A DNA stretch of 64,000 nt from Mallotus nudiflorus (taxonomy: Eukaryota; Streptophyta; Magnoliopsida; Malpighiales; Euphorbiaceae), in assembly GCA_947683625.1 (NCBI GenBank), contig CANTUR010000047.1, positions 2,790,001-2,854,000 of the forward strand. Direction: 5' to 3'. This document shows positions 24,165-34,675 of this stretch, in pieces (position 1 is the stretch's first letter; each line of letters begins with the position of its first letter). A program made the position numbers and the translations under genes. Below the pieces are notes generated by a model. The model did no database searches and was not told the origin of the DNA. It worked only from the letters and a program-made list of their open reading frames with translations.

Positions 24165-25127
24165 CATAATCCAAGCTTCATTTGGAAGAGTTTAATGGCT
24201 ACCCAAGATGTTCTTCATAGTGGGGCTAGAGTTTGAATTGAGAATGGTCAATCTTCTATAGGTGATGTTCCTTGGTTAAACTCTAATGATTATGGCATTA
24301 TTTAGTTTGAGCTTCGTCTTGAGTTGAAGAATCGAGCTATAAATTCTCTTTCTATGCCTGGAAGTCGTCGATGGGATAAAGATTTAGTTCAAGATTTGTT
24401 TTTAATTAAAGAGGCTCGGATAATCCTGCGAACTCCATTAAGTACTCAAGATATTCCAGAGAGCTAGTTTTGGTTCCCATCCTTTAACGGTCAGTTCACT
24501 ATGAGAAGCTGTTATCGGCTTTTAGTTAGGGAGTTTCCTAGTCTTATCAGTCCTATTTAGCAACTTATTTGGAAGATTAAAGTTCCTTCCAAGATTCAGA
24601 ACTTTTTATGGAGATGTGCTTGGGATTGTCTCCCAACGCGCTCAGTTTTTAATTCTAGACAGGTTCATATTACTGATGTTTGTCCCTTATGTGATTCATG
24701 TTCTGAAACTATTTCTCATACTCTGATTTTCTGTCCCATTGCTGGTGATTGTTGGGAGAAGGCTCTGTTTCAAATTGGTGTTGTGTCTTCTTTTTCTTTA
24801 ATGTTAACTTCTCTTTCTTTCATCTTTTCGTGGCTTGCAACTGAGGATATCGAGTTGTTTGCCTCTATTTGTTACAGTCTTTAGCCAAACAAAAATTGTA
24901 AATCAGGCAAGGTTCTTCCTTTTAGAGTTCCAAAATTATTAATATGGCGGGACAATCTTTGTTTAGATGGTGTTGTTCTCAAAGTACTGGTATGAGTATG
25001 CATTTTGGTATTGGCAGAAGGTGATTTGTCATGGTTGAAGCCTCCGGAAGGCCTGGTTAGGGTAAACGTTGATGCAGCCATCTCTTCCCATTCTACTATT
25101 ACTGGTTTGGGTTGCATTATGCGTGAC
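24165..25127 (+). pseudogene. LINE (non-LTR retrotransposon) ORF2 C-terminal relic
   Basis: One plus-strand frame reads SFIWKSLMATQDVLHSG, then GDVPWL, then the zinc-binding reverse-transcriptase domain: LIWKIKVPSKIQNFLWRCAW...LPTRSVFNSR...VCPLCDSCSETISHTLIFCP...CW. Further on, after frame loss, WLKPPEGLVRVNVDAAI and GLGCIMRD match the start of the plant LINE RNase H domain. The order zf-RVT then RNase H is the usual C-terminus of plant L1-type ORF2. The frame carries five in-frame stops before 24885. The reverse transcriptase core is missing upstream, and giant-LTR copy A interrupts the RNase H part at 25128, so the relic is dead and truncated at both sides. Confidence 0.88.
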
Positions 25128-26640
25128 CGTCACGATCCCAATCAGGGGCTATGATTGGCATTAGGGAACAAAAATTTTTTTAAATCCAGAATCCGTAGCA
25201 AATCTTAAAATAATAAAAGCATACAATAAATATAATAAAATAAATATAACATAATTAAAATTTCAATTTAATATGATAAAATAAAACTTCGTCATATCAT
25301 AAAGTGAATTTATACAATATTCATATTAAACATTTGAATTAAAAACTCATATAGTAAAAATAAAATAAAACTCACTACTGATACAAATTATAACTATTAC
25401 AATTTACTAGAGTACAATATAAAATAATTAAGTAGATAAATTAAGTAGATAAATTACATAATAAAATTGGGGCGGAAGAAATCCGGACGATAAACCTATT
25501 GCTGAGGTCTGAAGAAGAAAACTCTCATGTAAAAATATCAACTGAGGAGAGTGTAGGAGAGTCAGACCTCACTGAGTGAATTGTTATAATATATATACAT
25601 GCATTACTAAATGTCAAATGCAAACAATTATATGTATATAATAAATATATATACAGACATGTACACACAAATATTGAAAATTACTTTATTTCATAATACT
25701 GAAAAATATAGGTTTTAAAGGATCAAATAGAACCCTAAATGATCGCAACCTCAATTAGCAATAGAAATCACTCTAGTCATACTAGCTCACTTAATTCTAA
25801 ATAAATTCTCTTAATCCATTTGGACAGTAGACTGGCCTCGAGACACTAAGTCGACCGAACTCCAGCAGTCTGACTGTCGGTGTGATTGGCCTCGAGACAC
25901 TTGGTCAATCGAGCTTCAGCAATCACACTATCAATCACATCACATCTCAATCATGTCATATTTTCTCAAATAAGTTAGTAATTAAACCCTACAATCTATC
26001 GCATCGGTACGTATTCGATTCTCGTGTTGCCCACTAGGTAGCACGTTATATTGGTATCCTTCATTAAAATAAATCATTCATTAGAAAAATAAATGATGCA
26101 TGATATAAATATTAGAAATATACCAAAAATAAACTAAGTATATTTCGAGTATATATATGTCAGATAAATTCAAATCAATTATAAAATATACCAAAAATAA
26201 ACCATTAATATACTTAAAATCAATTTAACTATAAATCAATAATATAACATGCATTTATTTAGAAATATACCTAAAATATACCTAAAGTATACTAATCATT
26301 CAGTAAAACAATTACGAATAAATATACATTTAAAACATGTATTTTCTAAAATATGCAACCTAAGTGCAATATATATATAAAATAATAACTCACATGGATG
26401 CGCTCCTTGAGGCTGATTCGCTAGGTCTCGGTCTCGGCGCAACTAAATAATAAAAATAATCACGAAAATCAGAATAAATCTAACTTAGACTTATAGAGAC
26501 TCAATCTAAAATTACTAAACACAGACAGACACATAAATGACCCGATGTCACGTTTTACAAAAATTCTACCAAAATTTTGGCAGAACCTGCTCTGTAAAAC
26601 GGATATTTTTCTATTAAAAAGTATAGTTGGTCTTGCAAGA
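25128..26640 (-). mobile_element. Giant LTR copy A, truncated
   Basis: The first bases read CGTCACGATCCCAATCAGGGG, a decayed form of the family terminus TGTCACGACCC, and continue with TTAGGGAAC and CCGTAGCAA. Then come the two-unit hairpin module (about 25829-25928), a GTGAGTT donor-like site (reverse complement at 26387-26393), the GCGCCGAGACCGAG block and the GTTTTAC...GTAAAAC pair. Similarity to the other copies ends near 26640, about half-way along, so the far part is lost. It inserted into the LINE RNase H segment. Sense is taken as minus from copy C. Confidence 0.8.
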
Positions 26641-26700
26641 AAAAAAAACCCTTAAATTTCACATATGTATATTATTTATTAATTCATTATGAAATTATAA

Positions 26701-26797
26701 TTGTGCTAAAATTGTAAATAATATGTTAAATTGTGCTAAAAGTATATATAATATGTTAAATTATGCTAAAAGTATAAATAATATATTAAATTGTGCT
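26701..26797. repeat. 30-bp tandem repeat, 3.2 copies
   Basis: The unit TT(G/A)TGCTAAAA-T-TA-ATAATAT(G/A)TTAAA repeats with an exact 30-bp period at 26701, 26731 and 26761, with a partial copy to 26797. It lies between LTR copies A and B. Confidence 0.85.
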
Positions 26798-26868
26798 ATT
26801 TTTACCAAATTTTAAAATTTAGTATAAACATTAAAAAGTCAAAAAAGATTGTAATTTTTTATATCAAT

Positions 26869-29800
26869 TTTCACGACCCAAAACAAGGACCATAACCGGT
26901 GCTAAGGAACGGTAATTCTTTCAAATTCGGAACCCGTAGCAAGCCTAAAAATAAAATAAAACATGCAATAATAATAATAACATAATAAAAATATTGTGCA
27001 GCGGAAATAAATTTCATAAATAATAAAATAATAATCCACCAATGATTTAAATAAACAACTCATCTCATATATAAATAATATCTTTTAAATACAAATCTAT
27101 TACAATCATAGTACATAAATATCCCAACTGACTACAACTACTACACTGTCTAGATTATAAAATAAAATTAAATAAGCAGTTTACATAGTGAGGTCGAGGC
27201 GGAAGAAATCTGGCGTATGGGTCTGCTACTGAGGTCTGAAAACGTAGACTCTCTTGAAAAATAGTCAACGGAGGGGAGTCAGACCTCACTGAGTGAATTG
27301 TTATAATATATATACATGCATAGCTAAATGACAATACACACATTCAATAGTATATATAATAAATATATATACAGGCAAAATCACACAAATGCAGCAAAAT
27401 CATTTTTTACATTTACTAAAAATAACATCCGTTTATGAAGGATCAAATAAAACCCTAGAAAAATCACAACCTCAAACAATGTTAGACAATACTCTAGCTA
27501 TACAGACTCACTTATTCCAAATAATTTCACTTGTTCCATTTGGACAGTAGACTAGCCCCGAGACACTAAGTCAATCGAGCTCCAGCAATCTGACTGTCAG
27601 TGTGATTGACCACGAGATCCCTGGTCAACCGAGCTCCAGCAATCACACTCTCAAATCACATCACACATCAAATAATTCAATCCGATCATAATCCACAAGT
27701 AGGTTAGTAATATAACATAAATGCTATCAGCGTACCGATACGTACTCGGTTCTAGTGCTGCCCACTAGGTAGCACATTATATTGATATCCTTCATTTATT
27801 ATATAAAACATACATTCATAAATAAATGATGCATGAGATTGAATAAAATAACAACATAGACCATATATATACTAGAAATATACCAAAAATAAATAAGGTA
27901 TATTCCGAGTATATATATACGTCAAATAAATTCAATTAAATTACAAATTAACTAGAAATAAACCATGAATATACCTAAAAACATTTTAAGAATAATTTAT
28001 TAATAAAACATGCATATAGTTTAAAATATACCAAAATATACCAAAAATATACTAAAATAAACCTAAGTAATTATTAAACTATGTATGCATATTTTATAAA
28101 ATAAAACATACATTTCTAAAAACATGCACCCTAGAACACGTATATATAAAATAACAACTCACTGTTATTGCGCTCCTCGAGACGGGTCTGATGGGCCTGG
28201 TCCACTAGGCCTCGGTCTTGGCGCAACTAAACAAACAAACGACAATATGAAATCAGAATAATTCTAACGGAAATTCTAAAGACTCAATCTAGAATTTTAG
28301 ATACAGAATTAGAATCAGAATTCGACCGGACATCAAGTTTTACGAGAATTCTACCGAAAATCCAGCAGAACCTCCTTTGTAAAACGGACATCTCTCTACT
28401 CAAAGAGTGGAGCTGGTCCTGCAAAGAAACACACTTCAAGAATAAACACATTTCAAAATCCCTCGATCGGACTCCAAACTACAATTCACCGACTGAGATC
28501 CACAATTCACGAAATAATACAGAACACATAAAAATACCAAAAATGCCCTTCAATACTCAAAATATAGCAATTTAGATATTTAAACGTTATAAATAATTAT
28601 TTTACTGATAAATGCATAAAAACCCTAATTTTAAATAAAAATATTATTAAAAATCGGTTATTCTCAACAAATTCATAAATATTGACCAAATTACATTTTA
28701 TAAATCCAAATTACATAATTAACCCTAAAACACATTAAAAATCGATAAAAACTCATTTATTTAGAAAAATAGTATATTATATATAATTTGAAAATAATTT
28801 ATGAAAAATAGTTTTAATTAGTTAAAAATACTAAATAATTTGTATAAATCATTTTTATACCTCAAATAACTATTAAAATCAATTTAATTATATTTTTAGC
28901 CAATTTAGTGTCAAATTACCAAAATACCCCTAGTTATGTAAATTCCCTAAAATTAATCAAAAATTCACCAAAAATAGTATAATTACTCAAAAATTAATTT
29001 ATCAACTTATAATTCAATAATACCAATAAATATACTCAATTAACCAATTAATTTCAATAAAACACATAATTAACCTAATTTCCCCAAAATTACATAAACT
29101 AAATAAATTCAAAATAATTATAAAAAAATCACAAAAATTACAAATAAATTTCTAAAACACATTTCAACACCTATAACACCATAAAACACAATTTCATAAT
29201 TTAATTAATTAATTTTCGAAAATTAGAAAATATTAATAAAATAATCAAAAATTCACAAAAATTAAAATAATTCCCAAAAATTCAAAAAAAATTCACAGAG
29301 GTAGATTAAGCTACTAGGATCAATGTTTGTGAAGGAATATTGCATGAATCATTCAAATCAAAGCTCAAAAAATTTGAAAATCCTAAATGGCCGAAAATGT
29401 AAAATCAAAACCTAGTGAAATCTAGACCATTTCAAGTGAAAAAAAACTTGAAAATGAGCTCACCGAAGCTCAAGGAAGAGATAGAGACTGGTGGGGCTTG
29501 AAATGGTGGCCGGAAAGTGCTTGATCAACGATAAAAGCAACTTTCGGTAACTCTTGGAAAATTCGATCAAAACACGTCGGAGAAGAGAACTTGGGGTGGC
29601 GGAAATGCCTGACAAGGGAGGTGGCATGCCGGGAGGCACACTGACGGGAAGAGCATGGCGTGACAGTGGCTAAATTCGTGAGGAAGACGATCGGGAGGGA
29701 GAGGGATGGCAGAATGGGAGAATGGTACAATGGTAAATAACGCAAACTTTATTTTTGATAATGATATTATATGTATATATATATCTTACTTTATATTATT

Positions 29801-30245
29801 TTAATATATAAATTAATACATACAATAAATATCTACCACACACTTTAATAATAATATATATATACACATATACATATATACACACATTTAATTAATTAAT
29901 ATTAAAATTATATATTGTAATTTAATTTAATTAAATAACCCTAATTTAACTTAAATGCATGTACATATATATATATTTTATTTGACACTTTAAAAATCAT
30001 GCAAAAGCTCATGCAAATTCACTAAATCGGTTAAAATAATTAATATTTAATTATTCACATTTTAATTTCTCCGAAAATAAAATTCTTGAAAAATTTTTAT
30101 GTAAATATCTTAAAATAATATAAAATAATTAAAAATAACTTTAAATAATAGCATACTCATTAAATAATCATAAATATATATAAAAATTATTAACACTGCA
30201 TATTTCGATACAATTTAAAATTATTTAAAAATTCGAAATATTACA
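26869..30245 (-). mobile_element. Giant LTR copy B, complete, probably a solo LTR (3.38 kb)
   Basis: It runs from TTTCACGACCC (terminal TG decayed to TT) to AAATATTACA. The flanking pentamers TCAAT (26864-26868) and CCAAT (30246-30250) match at 4 of 5 positions, as expected for an old target-site duplication. Internal landmarks, in plus-strand order, are the CCCGTAGCAAGCCT block, the hairpin module (27546-27650), an AACTCAC donor complement near 28156, GCGCC-AGACCGAGG, the GTTTTAC/GTAAAAC pair, the TTTCTTTGCAG acceptor complement, and a CT-rich leader near 29470-29740. The 91-codon minus frame in that leader is not conserved in copies C and E, so it is probably not coding. No gag-pol is present. 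Confidence 0.82.
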
Positions 30246-31492
30246 CCAATAGCCCTTCTAACAATTATAAATTTTTATATCTTTAAAATAGTGCAACAAG
30301 GGTATAATTTGGATTAATATAAAATTTTTGTTAAGAATACTATTATTGAATAAAAAAAATACTAACTTTAATGTAATTAGCGTATGTATTAAATATACAT
30401 AAGTAAAAATATATGTATAGAATAAATAAATATTTTTCATTTCATGTGTTATTAAAAAATAAATGTTAATTAAATAAAATTTTGATTTTGCAATTGAGTT
30501 ATTAATAAATTTTTATCTATTAAAATATCAAAACTAATTTATTTTTATATTGCCGTTTTTCGGTTATTTTTTATAAAGGTGAATTGGTATGATTGCATTG
30601 AACAGAATAGTTCACCATTTGGCATACTATTCCCTCTCCTCCCCTAAAATGAAAAAATCCCTAGTGCCTAGATTGGGAAAATTATTCTAAAATAAGTTAA
30701 AGGCTTTCACTTCCTTTTCCCTCAACTTTTTCTTATTTTTATAAATACTCATATGCTTTATGTAATGATGAGTAACTTTTTTATCTTTTTTTTTATTTCC
30801 TGAAATTAACTCATTATACCTTTTTTTAATCCATTGTTTTAAAAATAATGAGTAGTTATTATATATAAATTTGAATTTTATTTTATTTTTTATGATTTCG
30901 TCATTTTATTGCAGTGTTTGATTTTTTATCATTTTATTGTAATGTTTTATTTTTTGTCAACTTTTTACGGCTTTTATTTATATGTGGATAATTCAAACAA
31001 ATAAAATATATTCGATCAGACAAAAATAATAAATTAGATTATAGTTATTAATATATTATAAAACTATAGTTATAGATATTCTAATTACTATAATATTATC
31101 AAATTTGTAGGCTTTAAATTACTTTATTATGCTATTAACAAGAATATTATTTCATTCTCTATGATTTTTAGTGAATTTATATTTGTATTTCTCTTGATAT
31201 ATTGTTAGTTTGAATTAACAATGTTAATTTTTTTTTAAAAAAAGTTGAGGCTTTTATGAAACTAAAAACTTCAACATAAAAAATTATGTATTATATGTTT
31301 ATTAACCGACTGTAAGCAAAAATACTTAAATCACTTAAATTTTAACCTTTTTTTTATTTTTTTAAAATTCATTATGAGAGACAATAATTAAACATAAGAA
31401 GTATACTAATAAACTATTGAATATAAGTAAGGTGAAGTTATGAGTTCGATTCCTTATTCTCCTTAAAGGGTACAATTGTTAAAAAAAAAACA
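30246..31492. other. AT-rich intergenic DNA
   Basis: No gene is seen. Near 31380-31490 a GAGTTCGATTCC box-B-like motif is followed by a short A tail (31480-31490), suggesting a decayed tRNA-derived SINE, but its 5' part is not identifiable. Confidence 0.45.
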
Positions 31493-31814
31493 TAGGGATG
31501 AACATTGTTGAACCAAAAATTGACAATTTGGATTCAGTTCCATATTTTTTTGAAATTGAAAATTTTGATTAAAGCTAAATTAATAAATTTTTTTAATTTA
31601 TATATTTAAATATATTTTTTTAAAATGTATTTATTTTGGTCAATGAGGTCCTAAATTTAAATCCTTAAAACATTTTTTTTTTCAATTTTTAATAATTTGG
31701 TTAACCAAAAATTAATCCAAATATTTCGGTTTAGTTTAATTTTTTGTTCGATTTTTTTAAAATTAAAAAAATTGGTTAAGTCAGTTAACTAAACCTATCA
31801 ATTGCACACCCCTA
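31493..31814. mobile_element. hAT-type MITE (322 bp)
   Basis: The left end TAGGGATGAACATTG and the right end CAATTGCACACCCCTA form the imperfect terminal inverted repeat TAGGG(G/A)TG-(A/G)CA typical of plant hAT MITEs. Subterminal GGTTAACC-type motifs near 31711 and GGTTAAG...GTTAACTAAACC near 31774-31797 are also typical. It has no coding capacity. The 8-bp target-site duplication expected for hAT elements is not clear, so the copy is old or the ends are slightly off. Confidence 0.65.
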
Positions 31815-33668
31815 AACGGAATATTGTTTAAGTTATCCTTTTTCTTTTGAGATATTCGTTGAATGTATTTTTTTTTTGTTTAATTGATGATCTAATTTAT
31901 TTTACAGCTGCAAAAGCAGAAATTTAAAACTGGCAAAGGGTTGTCATCTTGCAATTTGGAGAGACTGTAAGTACCAAATTAAATTGACTCAGAATCTGAA
32001 ATGATTAAAAGCAGTAATTAACGGGTTGAAAATCTGTCTTAGACCGTGACCTTTTGGAGCTATTAAAACACAATACCATCATTACCCAAAAGACCCAAAA
32101 AAAAAAAAAAAATTGAAATTTCATTTTAGCCTCAATTCATGGTCTAACAATTCTATTATTATAATAACGTTCAAAAAAAAAAAAAAAATTCTATTATTAT
32201 TACAATTAATATAAATTTAGATTAATTACGTGAGGGAGAGCGACTATCACCGTTGAAGCAAGAGTGGACTTACGTTAACGTAATTTTGAAGAAGAAATAA
32301 GCACAAAATAAATAAAACAAGTAGACGCATGGAGGTCAGTGTCCCGCAATTCCGGCGCTCGTCAAATGCAATCAATGTCCATAAAATCGGAAGATACACA
32401 CACCAAACTTTTTTTTTTTCAGGGCAATATTATAATTATTATTTTTATTTTATGGACCATAAAAAGAAATATAGAGATACAAATAAAAACTATCAGAATT
32501 CTTTTATTTTTTTATATAATACTAATGATTTATTGTTCATGATGGTCTCTATTTTGAATAATTTTACCCCATTCTTTGGATCTACACATTTTTGTAGTAA
32601 TTTATACTGTACTTGTAATTTAGAATTATGCCTATCTTTAAAATTTTATATCTTTGAATTTTAGAGATGTTTATATATTCCATATATATATATATAAAGG
32701 GATGTTCATATATCACATATCAAATCTAAATTTGTTATAATTTAATTTTATTCATTTAAAAATATCAAAAAAATTTAACAATTTTTTTAAAATTACTAAT
32801 GATATTCATAATTCACTTAATTTTAATCAATTTGAATCAATTTATATAAAATTTTAAGAGTAGTAAACACTTATCAATAGTTAAATTGATGTAATTACAT
32901 GCATTATAAATTAAACTCAAAACGTTATTTAAATAAAAATAACTTCTTACTAACTAATTATAACGTTTATTGGTATTAAAATTTTATCTTTTAAATAGAA
33001 ATTATATGTTAGTATATATATTGAAAAATTAGGAATAAAAAATTGTTATATATGTATGATTTATTAATTTAAATATTTATACTTTAAAAAAAAGTGATGA
33101 GCAATAAACCCAAATGAATGTTAAGCCCATTTTGAAGAGATGATTTATTATTCAATTGTGAGGTTTTGACATTTAATAGAAATTGGAGATTTGTATCTCC
33201 GCTCCTCTTTGAACTCTAAAAAAATTGTTGTTAAAAAAAAAATCCAAATGAATTTTTTAATATAGGTAAATTAAATGGTAAATAATATAAATAAAAAGAA
33301 TAGAGTTTAAATTTTCATATATTGTTGTCCCAATTCAACCTTAAAAAAAAAAACCAAGTGAATTAATGTTAAAAGGCAATGGACAAAGTCACTGCAGCAA
33401 AAAGAAAAGCAAAAAAACAGAAATAATGTACAATGGTATATGGTAATGACTGTATATATAAATGAGATTGGAATTAAAGATCGTAAATGAGCCATGATGG
33501 TGGTGGTGGTGGTGGCGGTGATGAGGAGATGGTGCCATCAAAACGCGTTGGCAGCTACCATACGTCAAACTCTTTTTTTTTTTCTTTCAAAAGAATTTTT
33601 TAAATACAGATTTCAAGATTTGTAGAATACTAAACTAAGCACCCACCTCATCTCTTATAGCAAAATAC
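31815..33668. other. AT-rich DNA upstream of the QUA2-type gene
   Basis: No gene is recognised. The 111-codon frame at 32329-32664 and the overlapping frame at 32339 are AT-driven and unlike any family I know. Two stretches ending in A tails (about 33140-33240 and 33290-33350) look like short retroposed fragments. A trinucleotide run (GGTGGTGGTGG) lies near 33500. Confidence 0.45.
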
Positions 33669-33679
33669 TATATAAAAAG
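33669..33679 (+). promoter_or_regulatory. TATA box of the QUA2-type gene
   Basis: TATATAAAAAG stands about 1 kb before the start codon and just ahead of a T-rich, then CTTTCTTCC-rich leader typical of plant transcription starts. Initiation near 33700-33715 is expected from spacing. Position and composition are seen; function is inferred. Confidence 0.55.
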
Positions 33680-34011
33680 GAGGGATTTTTTTTTTTTTAG
33701 TCTTCACGAGAGCACTGTTCTGTTTGGATCCATAAAAAATCTCTTTCTTCCTTCCTGTCTTGTATCTGACCCAAGTTGCTATATCTGATAAAGATACCAT
33801 TTTTACAGAAGTGTGAGTGGAAGAGTGTCACTTTGTGATTTTTTAAAAAAGTTCTTTAGTTATGTAGAAGAAGAAGAAAGGAAACAAGAAACGAAGCTGC
33901 TGGTGGTGGTGGTTGTTTTGTTGGGTTCAGCCAAATGAATTCTAGACGCTGATTTTCTGGGATTGTTTTTACTGTTTTACTCTCTTGAGCATTTTGTTTT
34001 GCTCATTTCAG

Positions 34012-34666
34012 GTAGTGGTTTTTGCTTTGCTTTTCTTTTGGTTTCCTTTTTTTCTTTTTTTTTTCCAGTTGCTTTGTTTATGTTTCAACTTTTGGTAGAT
34101 TTGGCTATCTTGTGAATCATTTTGTTTTTCTTGGATACTACTAGATTTGATCTATTTGGGTTTTGTTTCTTTTTTCTTGAGGTACTAAAATGAAGTTGAT
34201 TTAATTGGCTCTGGTGATTCTAATGTTTTATTAATAACAGAAAAGTTTCCTGTTCTATTTTCTATTTATTAGTTTCTTTGAATCTCAGTTTGCTTTTTTT
34301 TTTTTCTTTTTAATTTTTTTTTCAGAATTATCAACAAATTTCATTTTGTGATTTTTTTGTTTCCCTTTTTTTGCCGCTGTTTTTAGTGGGTATTGGATCC
34401 AGCATAACTAGCTGGAAATTGATCTTCAAATGAGATACAATTTTCCCTTGTTCTATTGTTCAGTTCTTTTTAAGAGTAAAACTGCTAACTCTTTTTGGCT
34501 CATCCAAATGTCTTAGCTTTGCTTCTGTTTTGTTCTTCAGCTTCTTTCAAGTAAGCTTATGTGGGTTGCTGTTTTTTTTTTTTTAACTGTTTGCAACAGT
34601 GCTCTATTCAAGAACTTACTGGGTATATAGACTGGCATAAATTTGCTATCTTTCTTTTGGGAGCAG
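34012..34666 (+). other. Leader intron in the 5' UTR of the QUA2-type gene
   Basis: A donor TTTCAG/GTAGTGG at 34012 and an acceptor GGGAGCAG/GTTAC ending at 34666 bound a T-rich 655-bp segment that ends ten bases before the start codon. Leader introns are common in this size range in plant genes. Without it, several upstream ATGs and stops would lie in the mRNA leader. Confidence 0.6.
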
Positions 34667-34675
34667 GTTACAAAA

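Noticed and set aside
29470..29745. 91-codon minus frame in LTR copy B as a possible LTR-encoded protein
   Set aside because: The corresponding leaders of copies C and E are strongly diverged and do not keep this frame, so it is more likely a noncoding CT-rich leader.
32329..32664. 111-codon plus frame upstream of the QUA2-type gene
   Set aside because: Very rich in Y, N, F and I as expected from AT-rich noise, with no recognisable motif or upstream promoter.
34643..34675. Upstream in-frame ATG giving 11 extra residues to QUA2
   Set aside because: It falls in the leader intron, before the GGGAGCAG acceptor at 34666, so it should not be in the mature mRNA. The family N-terminus begins at 34676.
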